Positions 43,824 to 52,265 of a stretch of DNA of 64,000 nt are shown piece by piece. Positions within the stretch are counted from its first letter, which is position 1. Every line of letters begins with the position of its first letter. A program made the position numbers and the translations under genes. The notes beneath the pieces were generated by a model. It was not told the origin of the DNA. It did not search any database and saw only the letters and a list, made by a program, of their open reading frames with translations. Origin of the DNA: Actinocatenispora rupis (GTDB lineage Bacteria; Actinomycetota; Actinomycetes; Mycobacteriales; Micromonosporaceae); contig NZ_BOMB01000029.1 in NCBI RefSeq assembly GCF_016861975.1, positions 62,001-126,000 of the forward strand, given 5' to 3'.

Positions 43824-45716
43824 GTGCACAGTTCCCGACCCGTCCGGGTCTTCCGGCGGAGACGGCTACGCGCCCTGGGGCTGCTGGCCGCCACCGCCGT
43901 TGCCGCGAGCGCCGCGGTCGCCGCGGTCGGTACCGGCGCGGCCCAGGCCGGCTCCAACGAGGACTGCACGCCGGTCAAGCTCATGGTGGTACCCGGCACC
44001 TGGGAGACGAGTTCGACGGCGGATCCCAACGCGCCCGCGGGCATGCTCCAGCCGGTCATGGACCGGCTGGAGCGTCAGTACCCGGGGAAGGTCTCCTCGT
44101 ACGTGGTGACGTACTCGGCGACCGCGTTCGACAAGGGCATGACGTACAACGACTCGAAGGCGACGGGGATGAAGGGCGCCCGCGCGGCGCTCGACCGGCT
44201 CGCCGGCAAGTGCCCGGGTACCCGCTTCGCGATCGTCGGGTACAGCCAGGGCGCCGACATCGCCGGCACGCTGGCGTACGACATCGGTCGGGGTGCCGGG
44301 CCGATCCGGCCGGACCAGTACCTGGCGGGTGGGCTGGTGGCCGACCCGGGCCAGGGTACGAAGGGTGCCGTCGACCTCGGCGCCACGCAGCCCGGCACGC
44401 TCGGCATCGCCGGCCCCCGCGCCGGTGGGTACCGTGCCGTGTCCGGTCGGGTCGCCACCGTCTGCGTCCGCGGCGACATGTACTGCGCGCTGCCGCAGAA
44501 GGACAAGTACCTGGTCGTGATCGGCAAGGTACTGAGCCAGATCGGCGTCGACCACGCGCTCCAGTCCGTCGAGGGCCGGGAGGCGGTCACCACCGACCTC
44601 AAGGCGGGCAACGGCAAGGACGTCGACCTGTCGTACCTGCCGGCCGGGTTGCAGAAGCTGGTCAAGCAGACGAAGCGCGGCACGTTGACGAACGGTCAGC
44701 TCACCGCGCTCGCCAAGGAGATCGACAACCTGGTGCCGCTGGTCCGGCAGATGCAGGACCTGGAACGGTTCGTCGGCAACCCGCTGATCGTCAACGCGCT
44801 GCTGAACACGCCGCGCGGGTCGCAGACGTACATCGCGGGCCAGGTGTTGCAGGCGATGAACGACACCGACTTCGTCGGGCTGGCGAAGGACCTGAGCACC
44901 GGGCTCAAGGCGGCCGACAAGAAGGACCTGGACAGCCTGATCTCGCTGGGCCTGCGCGTCGCCAAGAAGGTGGCACCGCTGGCCGGCGTACCGGCGGACC
45001 AGCTCGCGCGCGCCACCACGGTCGTCGAGGGACTGCGCCCGGTCGCCGTACTCGCCCAGGCCAGCAACGTCATCCACGGCGTACTCGGGGTGGACTACCG
45101 GGGCATCGCGAACGCGATCGCGATGGTGCCGACGCTGGTCGCCAGCGGTGACGTCAAGGGCCTGTACAAGGTGCTGACCACGGTCGAGGACAAGCTGATG
45201 CCGCTGGCGAAGACCGCCAACCGGGTCGACTTCGCCCCGGTCGCGGCGCTGCTGCGGATGTTCCCGCAGGGCTCGAACGAGCGCACCGTCGGCGACGCGC
45301 TGAGCCTCCTGGACCGCGTCGACTGGGTACGCACCACGAAGGACCTGCGCAAACTCCAGGACGGGCTGGCCAAGTTCAACCCGAGCCACCCGCCGAAGGT
45401 CGACCCGAACGCGCCGCGGAAGTCGCTCACCGACATCTTCGGCGTCAACGTACTGGCGATGGTGCCGACGATCAGCGACCTGGCCTCGCACGGCCTGTCG
45501 GTCGCCGGCATCGACCTGCCGCGCGGCACGATCAACCAGCTGCTCACCACCGACCTCACCCCCAAGCAGGTGATCTCGGAGGGCATCCAGGCCGCCGTCT
45601 TCTACGGCAGCAAGGCGCACACCTCGTACGGCAGCGCGACGGTCGACCACACCGGCCGCCCTGCCCTGACCGTCCTGTCCGACTGGTTGGCCGCCCGCGT
45701 GGGGGAAACCGTCTGA
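43824..45716 (+). CDS. Secreted cutinase-fold protein with a long helical C-terminal domain
   Basis: A 630-residue protein. Basic RVFRRRRLRALG and a hydrophobic stretch give a Sec or Tat-like signal, with a cut after AQAG near residue 43. Residues 48-290 form a cutinase/PE-PPE-type alpha/beta hydrolase: GYSQGAD with Ser141, and a cysteine pair Cys48/Cys130 as in cutinases. The last 340 residues are helical and charged, without a known family, and are about twice the length of a cutinase. GTG 43824 has GAGGAGG before it. Likely an esterase acting on lipids or polyesters outside the cell; the tail may mediate wall binding. A very strong terminator follows. Confidence 0.85.
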   Translation: MHSSRPVRVFRRRRLRALGLLAATAVAASAAVAAVGTGAAQAGSNEDCTPVKLMVVPGTWETSSTADPNAPAGMLQPVMDRLERQYPGKVSSYVVTYSATAFDKGMTYNDSKATGMKGARAALDRLAGKCPGTRFAIVGYSQGADIAGTLAYDIGRGAGPIRPDQYLAGGLVADPGQGTKGAVDLGATQPGTLGIAGPRAGGYRAVSGRVATVCVRGDMYCALPQKDKYLVVIGKVLSQIGVDHALQSVEGREAVTTDLKAGNGKDVDLSYLPAGLQKLVKQTKRGTLTNGQLTALAKEIDNLVPLVRQMQDLERFVGNPLIVNALLNTPRGSQTYIAGQVLQAMNDTDFVGLAKDLSTGLKAADKKDLDSLISLGLRVAKKVAPLAGVPADQLARATTVVEGLRPVAVLAQASNVIHGVLGVDYRGIANAIAMVPTLVASGDVKGLYKVLTTVEDKLMPLAKTANRVDFAPVAALLRMFPQGSNERTVGDALSLLDRVDWVRTTKDLRKLQDGLAKFNPSHPPKVDPNAPRKSLTDIFGVNVLAMVPTISDLASHGLSVAGIDLPRGTINQLLTTDLTPKQVISEGIQAAVFYGSKAHTSYGSATVDHTGRPALTVLSDWLAARVGETV

Positions 45717-45728
45717 GCAGGACCTGAA

Positions 45729-45767
45729 CGGGCGGGGCGACGAGTTCACCACTCGTCGCCCCGCCCG
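45729..45767. terminator. Strong bidirectional hairpin terminator
   Basis: A perfect 17-base GC-rich stem (45729-45745 with 45751-45767) closes on the 5-base loop TCACC. It lies between the cutinase-fold gene (plus) and the SARP-type regulator (minus). Confidence 0.9.
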
Positions 45768-45848
45768 CCTTCGTGTGTGCCGTTCGCTTGTGGGACAAGG
45801 GATCGTGCCCTGCACCGCGCGCCCGCCGGGCGGTTGCGTGGCTCCCGG

Positions 45849-46904
45849 TCAGTGCCCGAACCGGGTGTCCTCGCCCCGGAGTACGGCCTCGTGCGCGTGG
45901 CGCAGCGTCTCGCCCGGCGCCAGCCCCAGGTCGTCGGCCAGCCGCCGGTACGTGCGGGTGAAGACGAGCAGCGCCTCGCCCCGCCGTCCGGTCCGGTGCA
46001 GCGCGTGCATCAGCATCGCGGCGACCGGCTCGTTGTACGGCTGCGCGGCGGCCAGTGCGGACAGTTCGGCGATGGCGCCGGTGTGCTGGCCGAGCCGGAG
46101 CTGCCGGTCCAGTTTCCACTGCGCGAGCGCGATCCGGCGTTCGGCCAGGCGCAGGCGTTCCAGCTCGGCGAACGGTCCGGGGATGCCGGCCAGCGGCTCG
46201 CCGTCGAACAGTTCCAGCGCCTGCGAGCACAGGCGTACCGCACCGGTCAGGTCGCCGGCGCCGTCCGCGCGCCGCGCCGCGGTGACGAGGTCCTCCAGCC
46301 GGGCCACGTCGAGTTCGACGGTGTCCCGGGCGAACCGGTAGCCGGACCGGTCGCGCCGGATCACCGGGTCCGGCTGCGTACCGCCGAGCAGGATCTTGCG
46401 CAGCCGGTACACGTACACCTGGACGACGTTGCCGGCCGGCGGTTCCGCGCCCCACACCGCGTCGAGCAGTTCCTGCCGGCTGACCGTACGGTCCGAGCGC
46501 AGGGCCAGGGCCGCGAGTACGGCCTGCTGGCGCAGCGGCCCCAGGTCCACCGGCCGCCCGTCGTACCAGGCGCGCAGCGGCCCGAGTACGGACAGCCGCA
46601 GCCTCGGCCGGGACGGTCGCGGCACGACGACGCGAAGTACCGGTGCCGCCGCCTGCCCGCGCGGTCCCTGGCCGGGGACGACCAGTCCACGGTCGAACGC
46701 GTACACGATGGCGGCGGCCCGGTCGCGGAGCGCGCACGTGGCGAGGATGTGCTCGACATCGTCGGCCACAGTGGGCTCGGGGAGGTCCAGCGTCAGGGCG
46801 ATCTCGCCGTCGGTGAGGCCGCAGCCGACCGCCCGCAGTACCTCGTGTTCCCGGGCGCTGAGCCCGACAACGACAGGCAGGTCAGTGAGTGCGGTCGTGG
46901 GCAT
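45849..46904 (-). CDS. SARP-family regulator with an N-terminal LuxR-type helix-turn-helix
   Basis: A 351-residue regulator. Residues 12-70 form a GerE-like helix-turn-helix (LSAREHEVLRAVGCGLTDGE). Residues 100-175 are an OmpR-like winged helix of the SARP type (RLRLSVLGPLRAWYDGRPVD, VVQVYVYRLRKILLG). Residues 185-340 are the BTAD helical domain (VELDVARLEDLVTAARRADG; ALHRTGRRGEALLVFTRTYR). SARPs switch on secondary-metabolite or morphology genes. The two DNA-binding units in one short protein are unusual. I chose ATG 46904, which has GGGGAG upstream; an in-frame start at 46943 is possible. No biosynthetic cluster is adjacent. Confidence 0.9.
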   Translation of the reverse strand: MPTTALTDLPVVVGLSAREHEVLRAVGCGLTDGEIALTLDLPEPTVADDVEHILATCALRDRAAAIVYAFDRGLVVPGQGPRGQAAAPVLRVVVPRPSRPRLRLSVLGPLRAWYDGRPVDLGPLRQQAVLAALALRSDRTVSRQELLDAVWGAEPPAGNVVQVYVYRLRKILLGGTQPDPVIRRDRSGYRFARDTVELDVARLEDLVTAARRADGAGDLTGAVRLCSQALELFDGEPLAGIPGPFAELERLRLAERRIALAQWKLDRQLRLGQHTGAIAELSALAAAQPYNEPVAAMLMHALHRTGRRGEALLVFTRTYRRLADDLGLAPGETLRHAHEAVLRGEDTRFGH

Positions 46905-47067
46905 GGCGGCTCCCCACCGAGGGCGCGTCGACGTGGTTGACACCGATGAGAGTGGTCCCGGCGCCCGCCGGAGGCACGGCCAGCCGACCGGCCAGATCCG
47001 GCCGGTACCGCGCTAAGGTCGCTTACCTGGGAAATTGGGCAACATTGAGGACGAAAGGCCGCGACCT

Positions 47068-49404
47068 GTGACCACGTTCGGCGCGCTGCTCCGGCAGCGC
47101 CGACAGCAGGCCGGAATGACTCAGGAAGCGCTCGCCGAGCACGCCGGCGTGGGCGTCCGTACGATCCGTGGCCTGGAGACGGGCGAACGCGCCGACCCGC
47201 GCGTGACGACCGTACGGCTGCTGGCCGACGCGTTGCGGCTGTCCCCCGCCGAACACGACGAGCTGCTGGGCGCCGCCGTCGGCCGCGTCCCCGAGGAGCC
47301 GCCGGTACCGGACACGGCGGGGTCGGCGCTGCACGACGCGCTCGCCGAGGCGGCCGAGCACCTGGCGCACGCGGCGGCGGCCCGCTGGCAGCGCGAGGAG
47401 GAGCACCGGCAGGTACAGGACCCGTTCCCGCTGCCGGTGCGGTGGCGGCCGGCGGCCGACGACCTCACCGACCACTGGGCGAACATCCGCCGACTGCCGG
47501 CCGGCAGCGCGGACAGCCCGCTGGACGTCGCCGGGCGGCTGGACGAGATCGTCGACACGTACCGGCGCATCCCGTCCGGGCGGCTCGTGATCCTCGGCCG
47601 GTCCGGCTCCGGGAAGACGATCCTGACCCTGCGGTTCGTACTGGACTTCGTGAAGTCCCGGGCCCGCACCGACGCCGTACCGGTGATCTTCGGGGTCGGT
47701 TCGTGGAACCCGACCACGGTCACGCTGCGGGACTGGCTGGCCGGGCAGCTGACGCGCGACTATCCCGGCCTGGCCGCGACGGGCACGCACGGGCAACGCC
47801 TGGCCGCCGCCCTCGTCGACGCCGGCCGGGTCCTTCCCGTACTCGACGGCTTCGACGAGATCGCCGCCGGGCTGCGCCGCCCCGCGCTGGAGGCGCTCAA
47901 CGCGACGGCGATGCCGCTGCTGCTGACGAGCCGGCCGGTCGAGTACGCGGCGGCGGTGGCGGAGACCGACGTGCTGACCGCCGCGGCCGCGGTCGAACTG
48001 GCCGACCTCACCCTGGACGACCTGGCCGACTACCTGCCGCGTACGGCACGGAAGACGGGCGGCACCACCGCCTGGGATCCGGTACTCGCCGCGCTGCGCG
48101 AGCACCCGGACAGCCGCGCCAGCGTCAACCTGCGTACGGTGCTGGCGACGCCGCTGATGGTGACGCTCGCCCGCACCGCGTACAGCGACGATCCGGCGAG
48201 CGATCCCGCGACGCTGCTGGACACCGACCGGTTCGACGGGCCGGAGGCGTTGGCGGACCACCTGCTCGACAGCTTCGTGCCGAGCGTCTACCGCTCGCGC
48301 CCCGCGACCTCGCGCCGCCGGTACGACGCGGACCGCGCGCAGCGCTGGCTCGGCCACCTCGCGCACCACCTGACCCGGCTCGGTACCACCGATCTGGCGT
48401 GGTGGCGCCTCGGCCGCGCGCTGGGCCGCCCCACCCGTACGGTCGTGACCGCGCTGGTGACGGGGCTGGTCATCGGGCTCGTCGACCTGCTCGTCGGGGC
48501 GACCTTCAACCCGCTCGGCGGCCAGCTCGTCGACGCCGCGGTGGTCGGGGTGCTGTCCGGCGTCATGTTCGGGCTGGCGCACTGGCTCACGCTCAGCGCC
48601 CGGGACGCGGCGGTCGGGCCGACCGCGGCCCGGATGTCGCTGCGCCGCCGGGGCCGCCGCTCGCCGCTGCGTACCGGTCCGCGGCTGCTGATCGGGTTCC
48701 TGTGCGGGTTCGTCTTCGGCTGCGGGTACGGCGGGGTCGTCGGCACGTTCATGGGGATCGCGGCGCGAGTCGACCTGCCTGCCGCGCTGCGCATGGTCCT
48801 CGCCGACCTCCTCGTGTACGGGCTGGTGTTCGGGCTCGCGGCGGGGCTGGCGTACGGACTGCTGGGCGTACTGGAGGCGCCGCTCGACCTCGGCACCGCG
48901 GCCAACCCGCTCGGCCTGCTGCGTACGAACCGGGCGTCGGTGACCGGCTGGCTGCTGGTGTGGGCGCCCACGTTCGGGCTGATGGTGATGCTCGGCGCCG
49001 AACTCGTCGTCGCGCTGTTGCAGGGCCCGCTGGGGCCGCTCCGGTGGAACCTCGCCACCGGGTTCCGGGTCGGCCTGCTGAGCGGACTCGGCGGCGCGCT
49101 CGGGTACACGCTGGCGCTGACCGCCTGGGGCCAGTGGGCGGTCCTCGTCCGGATCTGGCTGCCGTTGACCGGCCGGCTGCCGTGGGCCGTCGCCGCCTTC
49201 CTCGACGACGCGTACCGGCGCGGCGTGCTGCGCCAGGCCGGCGCGGTCTACCAGTTCCGGCACGGCCAGCTGCAGCAGCACCTCGCCCGCACCCACCGGG
49301 TACGGCACCTGGCCGGTCGCCGTACGCGGGAGGCACCGGCGCCGGAACGACGCGGTGTCATCGGCATTTCATCGCCGCTGGATACCGTCCGTCCGCCCGA
49401 GTGA
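47068..49404 (+). CDS. Membrane XRE-NACHT STAND NTPase
   Basis: A 778-residue protein. An N-terminal XRE helix-turn-helix (about 1-65: LLRQRRQQAGMTQEALAEHA, VGVRTIRGLETGERADPR) is followed by a NACHT NTPase with Walker A LVILGRSGSGKT (about 172-184) and Walker B RVLPVLDGFDEI (about 254-266). A winged helical region follows, then six predicted membrane helices (about 460-720: VTGLVIGLVDLLVGATF; LLIGFLCGFVFGCGYGG). The closing motif QFRHGQLQQHLARTHRVRHL is typical of this actinobacterial group. GTG 47068 has an AAAGG site. NACHT proteins act as signal-controlled switches, some in phage defence. A cytoplasmic sensor with a membrane effector is the inference; nothing here proves defence. Confidence 0.9.
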   Translation: MTTFGALLRQRRQQAGMTQEALAEHAGVGVRTIRGLETGERADPRVTTVRLLADALRLSPAEHDELLGAAVGRVPEEPPVPDTAGSALHDALAEAAEHLAHAAAARWQREEEHRQVQDPFPLPVRWRPAADDLTDHWANIRRLPAGSADSPLDVAGRLDEIVDTYRRIPSGRLVILGRSGSGKTILTLRFVLDFVKSRARTDAVPVIFGVGSWNPTTVTLRDWLAGQLTRDYPGLAATGTHGQRLAAALVDAGRVLPVLDGFDEIAAGLRRPALEALNATAMPLLLTSRPVEYAAAVAETDVLTAAAAVELADLTLDDLADYLPRTARKTGGTTAWDPVLAALREHPDSRASVNLRTVLATPLMVTLARTAYSDDPASDPATLLDTDRFDGPEALADHLLDSFVPSVYRSRPATSRRRYDADRAQRWLGHLAHHLTRLGTTDLAWWRLGRALGRPTRTVVTALVTGLVIGLVDLLVGATFNPLGGQLVDAAVVGVLSGVMFGLAHWLTLSARDAAVGPTAARMSLRRRGRRSPLRTGPRLLIGFLCGFVFGCGYGGVVGTFMGIAARVDLPAALRMVLADLLVYGLVFGLAAGLAYGLLGVLEAPLDLGTAANPLGLLRTNRASVTGWLLVWAPTFGLMVMLGAELVVALLQGPLGPLRWNLATGFRVGLLSGLGGALGYTLALTAWGQWAVLVRIWLPLTGRLPWAVAAFLDDAYRRGVLRQAGAVYQFRHGQLQQHLARTHRVRHLAGRRTREAPAPERRGVIGISSPLDTVRPPE

Positions 49405-49431
49405 GGCGGATCGACGATGGAGGCGCGACAA

Positions 49432-50568
49432 ATGGTGAGAAAGCCAGCTGTGTGGGTCGCGGCAGCCGCCGCGGCGCTGGCGGTGGGGGTTGCGGCGCCG
49501 GCACATGCACAGCCGGGTATGGCCGGTACCCACTCCGGCACACAGACGCTCCTGAAGCGCGCACTGGAGAAGTCACCCGGCGCGGCCGTGTACGCGGGCG
49601 ACGCCAACGGTGGTTCCTGGAGCATGGCCGTCGGGACCGGCGTCACCCCCGGAAACAAGCCGATCGGCCCGGATCAGCCGTTCCGCGCGGCCAGCCAGAC
49701 CAAGGCGTTCACCGCCACCGTGGTACTCCAGCTGGTGGACGAGCACAAGGTCGCGCTGGACTCGCCGATCGAGAAGTACCTGCCCGGGGTGGTCGACGGC
49801 AACGGCTACGACGGCAACACGATCACCGTGCGGGAACTGCTGCAGCAGAACAGCAGCATCCCGGAGAACAACGCGCCGAAGCCGAAGCGGAACGCGGACG
49901 GCAGCTACACGCTGGAGAACGTCGTCAAGGACGGTCTCACCCACGCGCCGAACGGCAAGCCCGGCGACAAGTGGGAGTACTCCAACACCAACTACGAGAT
50001 CGCCAGCCTGCTGATCGAGAAGGTCACCGGGAAGTCGATCGGTGACGCGATCACCGACCGGATCATCAAGCCGCTCGGCCTGACCGGCACCACGTACCCG
50101 CGCGGCGGCGACCACACCCTGCCCGGCTCGTACGTGCACGGCTACGACGGGGGGCGGCGCGGCCCGTTCTTCCTGTGGATCGACAACTCGACCAGCATCG
50201 AACCGTCCGAGTACAGCGGCTCCGGTGCGGCGATCTCCACGCTCACCGACCTGGCGAAGTTCGAGAGCGCGCTGGTCGGCGGCAAGCTCATCTCGCCCGC
50301 GTCGCTGGCCGAGATGCACAAGACCGTCGTGCCGACCGGCTGGCCGGCCGGCTACCACTACGGGCTCGGCGCCATCAGCCACACCCTGTCCTGCGGCGGT
50401 ACGGCGTGGGGACACGCGGGCAACGTCCCCGGGTACGCCAGCTGGACGGTGGCCACCTCCGACGGCCGGTACGCGTCCGTGGTGAACAACACCATGACGA
50501 CCACCGCCGGTGACAACAACGACGACCTGCGGTTCCAGATCCTCGACGCCGCCATCTGCGGCGACTAG
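49432..50568 (+). CDS. Secreted serine hydrolase, D-Ala-D-Ala carboxypeptidase/beta-lactamase family
   Basis: A 378-residue class C/DD-peptidase-type enzyme. A signal peptide (VWVAAAAAALAVGVAAPAHA) is cleaved after about residue 26. The catalytic SxxK is Ser88-Lys91 in AASQTKAF. The second element is Tyr183-Ser184-Asn185 (YSNTNYEI), and the third is His328-Ala-Gly330 (GHAGNVPG). This set identifies the R61-like transpeptidase/esterase fold, acting on wall peptides or small esters outside the cell. ATG 49432 follows GGAGG at 49419, but an alternative ATG at 49417 is close. It is 27 bases behind the NACHT gene, possibly co-transcribed. A hairpin follows. Confidence 0.94.
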   Translation: MVRKPAVWVAAAAAALAVGVAAPAHAQPGMAGTHSGTQTLLKRALEKSPGAAVYAGDANGGSWSMAVGTGVTPGNKPIGPDQPFRAASQTKAFTATVVLQLVDEHKVALDSPIEKYLPGVVDGNGYDGNTITVRELLQQNSSIPENNAPKPKRNADGSYTLENVVKDGLTHAPNGKPGDKWEYSNTNYEIASLLIEKVTGKSIGDAITDRIIKPLGLTGTTYPRGGDHTLPGSYVHGYDGGRRGPFFLWIDNSTSIEPSEYSGSGAAISTLTDLAKFESALVGGKLISPASLAEMHKTVVPTGWPAGYHYGLGAISHTLSCGGTAWGHAGNVPGYASWTVATSDGRYASVVNNTMTTTAGDNNDDLRFQILDAAICGD

Positions 50569-50584
50569 ACGCTCCACCGCACGG

Positions 50585-50617
50585 GGCCCATCCACCGCTC
50601 GGGCGGTCGGGTGGGCC
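50585..50617. terminator. Hairpin terminator
   Basis: GGCCCA and TGGGCC close an inner stem CCGC/GCGG with small internal mismatches. It lies between the hydrolase (plus) and the converging hypothetical gene (minus). Confidence 0.6.
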
Positions 50618-50639
50618 TCGTCGTCTCCGGCGCCGGCAG

Positions 50640-51053
50640 CTACGGCGCGTCGTCCCAGACGGGCACCGTCGTACCGCGGAACGGGTTGCAGAGCGCGATG
50701 ATCCGGCGCCCGTCCTCCCGGCTGTACCGCCGCGCCAGGGTCAGACCCGCGCGCCGCGACGGCGCCTGCGTGATCAGGTCCAGGAAACACGCGCCGGTCG
50801 CCGGGTTGATCCAGGTGCCGAGCAGCAGCCCGCGCCCCACCAACAGCCGACGGTGCTCAGCGACGAAAGCGGCCACCGACCCGGCGAGCCCGGCCACCCC
50901 CACGATCCGGGTACGGCCCGGGAAACGCGGGAAGTACCAGACGTCGGCCGGTGGTACGAGGAGGCGGGCGGCGAGGTCGGCGGTGGCGCCGCCCGACGCC
51001 ACCGTCACCCGGGCGACCTCGGCCACCAGCGCGCTCTCCGACCCTTCCGGCAC
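50640..51053 (-). CDS. Hypothetical protein
   Basis: A 137-residue protein read from GTG 51053 (VPEGSESALVAEVARVTVAS). It has strand-rich segments such as ADVWYFPRFPGRTRIVGVAG and a helical SVAAFVAEHRRLLVGRGLLL, ending RRIIALCNPFRGTTVPVWDD. A longer form from GTG 51116 is possible. No family is recognised. Codon usage is typical. The distinct WINPATGACFLDLITQA motif could help identify relatives. Confidence 0.6.
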   Translation of the reverse strand: MPEGSESALVAEVARVTVASGGATADLAARLLVPPADVWYFPRFPGRTRIVGVAGLAGSVAAFVAEHRRLLVGRGLLLGTWINPATGACFLDLITQAPSRRAGLTLARRYSREDGRRIIALCNPFRGTTVPVWDDAP

Positions 51054-51281
51054 GTACCAGACGCTAGCAGCACGTACCGGAATGCGCTGCGCCGCAACGG
51101 TTGTACGAGCCCACACACCAGACCGAGGGAGACCGTCGTTCCTGGCGGGGCGAGGCGCAGCGGATCGGGGGGTCGACCGTGTACTGGGGGCAGCCTCCGG
51201 TCGGGTGGTCGGGGTGCCGCCATGGTGCCGGGGCGCCGCGTGGACGAGGGTCGGTGCGTACACCGACCTGAAGGGATCGCC

Positions 51282-52091
51282 GTGGTGAAGCCGGGTCTGC
51301 CGCGACTGCTGCCGTACGCGGTCGTCTGCCTGCTGGTGTCGTGGGTGCCGTGGCTGGTACTCGCGGTGCAGGGCGTCGACGTCAACCACGGTGCGGCGCA
51401 ACTGGTGTTCGCGGTGGCGGCGAGTGGCCCGTCGCTCACCGCGCTGGTGCTGTGGCTGGCGGGTGACCGCCGCCGCGCGCGGATGCGCGGGAAGCTCGTC
51501 GGGGTGTGGCCGGTCGCGGCGCTGGGGTTGGGTGCCGCCGCGCCGCTGCTGACGGCGGTCGTACTGCACGGCGGCGACCTGTCGTACCTGGGCCGGCATG
51601 CGGCGACGGTGGTCGCGGGCGTGGGCGGTCCGCTGGGGGCGCTGGCGTACACGATGGTGTCGGGGCCGCTGTCGGAGGAGTTCGGTTGGCGGGGGTATCT
51701 GCAGCCGCGGCTGCGGGACCGCTTCGGGCGTACCGCGACGGTGGCGGTGCTCGGGGCGGCGTGGGGGCTGTGGCACGTGCCGCTGTTCTTCCTCGTCGGC
51801 ACCGGCCAGCACGACAAGGGCCTGTTCACGGTGCAGGGCCTGCTGTTCTTCGTGATGATCTTCCCGATCACCTACCTCGCCCTGTACGTCTCGGAGCGGC
51901 TCCGCGGTGGCGTGTGGGCCGCCGTACTGCTGCACGCGGCGTGGAATTTCACCGACGCGGTCGTACCGGACGACGGGGTGCGCGGTGCGGCGGTGGAAAC
52001 GGTGCTGTTGCTGGCGGTTGCCGCCCTTGCCGCGCTCACCTGGCGGCGCCCCGCACCGCGCCCGGTCACCGTCCCCGCCGCGTCGACCTAA
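51282..52091 (+). CDS. CPBP-family intramembrane metalloprotease
   Basis: A 269-residue membrane protein with eight predicted helices and the CPBP (CAAX protease/bacteriocin-processing) motifs. The EExxxR motif is GPLSEEFGWRGYLQPRLRDR, the FxxxH-type motif is LGAAWGLWHVPLFFLVG, and HxxxN is LLHAAWNFTDAVV. These glutamate/histidine residues bind zinc in the membrane. The family processes prenylated or bacteriocin-like peptides and can give immunity. GTG 51282 or 51285 can start it. It ends within 2 bases of the palindromic element. Confidence 0.92.
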   Translation: MVKPGLPRLLPYAVVCLLVSWVPWLVLAVQGVDVNHGAAQLVFAVAASGPSLTALVLWLAGDRRRARMRGKLVGVWPVAALGLGAAAPLLTAVVLHGGDLSYLGRHAATVVAGVGGPLGALAYTMVSGPLSEEFGWRGYLQPRLRDRFGRTATVAVLGAAWGLWHVPLFFLVGTGQHDKGLFTVQGLLFFVMIFPITYLALYVSERLRGGVWAAVLLHAAWNFTDAVVPDDGVRGAAVETVLLLAVAALAALTWRRPAPRPVTVPAAST

Positions 52092-52092
52092 G

Positions 52093-52253
52093 AGGTCCTA
52101 ACAGAAAGGACTGTCGGCGCCTGGCGAGGCTCAGGACGACGCTGCCGACGTTGTCGGCACAGTCGCATACAACACCGGTATGCGACTGCACCTCCGCCTT
52201 GGCAGCCCCGCCCTGAGCCTCGCCAGCCATCCGACGCCTTTCTGTTAGGACCT
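52093..52253. mobile_element. 161-bp near-perfect palindrome, MITE-like, no transposase
   Basis: The ends are a perfect 17-base inverted repeat, AGGTCCTAACAGAAAGG at 52093-52109 with its complement at 52237-52253. Internally, CTGGCGAGGCTCAGG (52121-52135) pairs with 52212-52226, and CAGTCGCATAC (52160-52170) with GTATGCGACTG (52178-52188) around a 7-base loop. All three pairs share one centre near 52173, so the whole 161 bases fold into one long hairpin. It sits between two converging genes, starting directly after the CPBP stop. It has no coding capacity. It looks like a miniature inverted-repeat transposable element that now also acts as a terminator. A clear target duplication is not visible. 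Confidence 0.8.
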
Positions 52254-52265
52254 CCAAGTGCGCGG

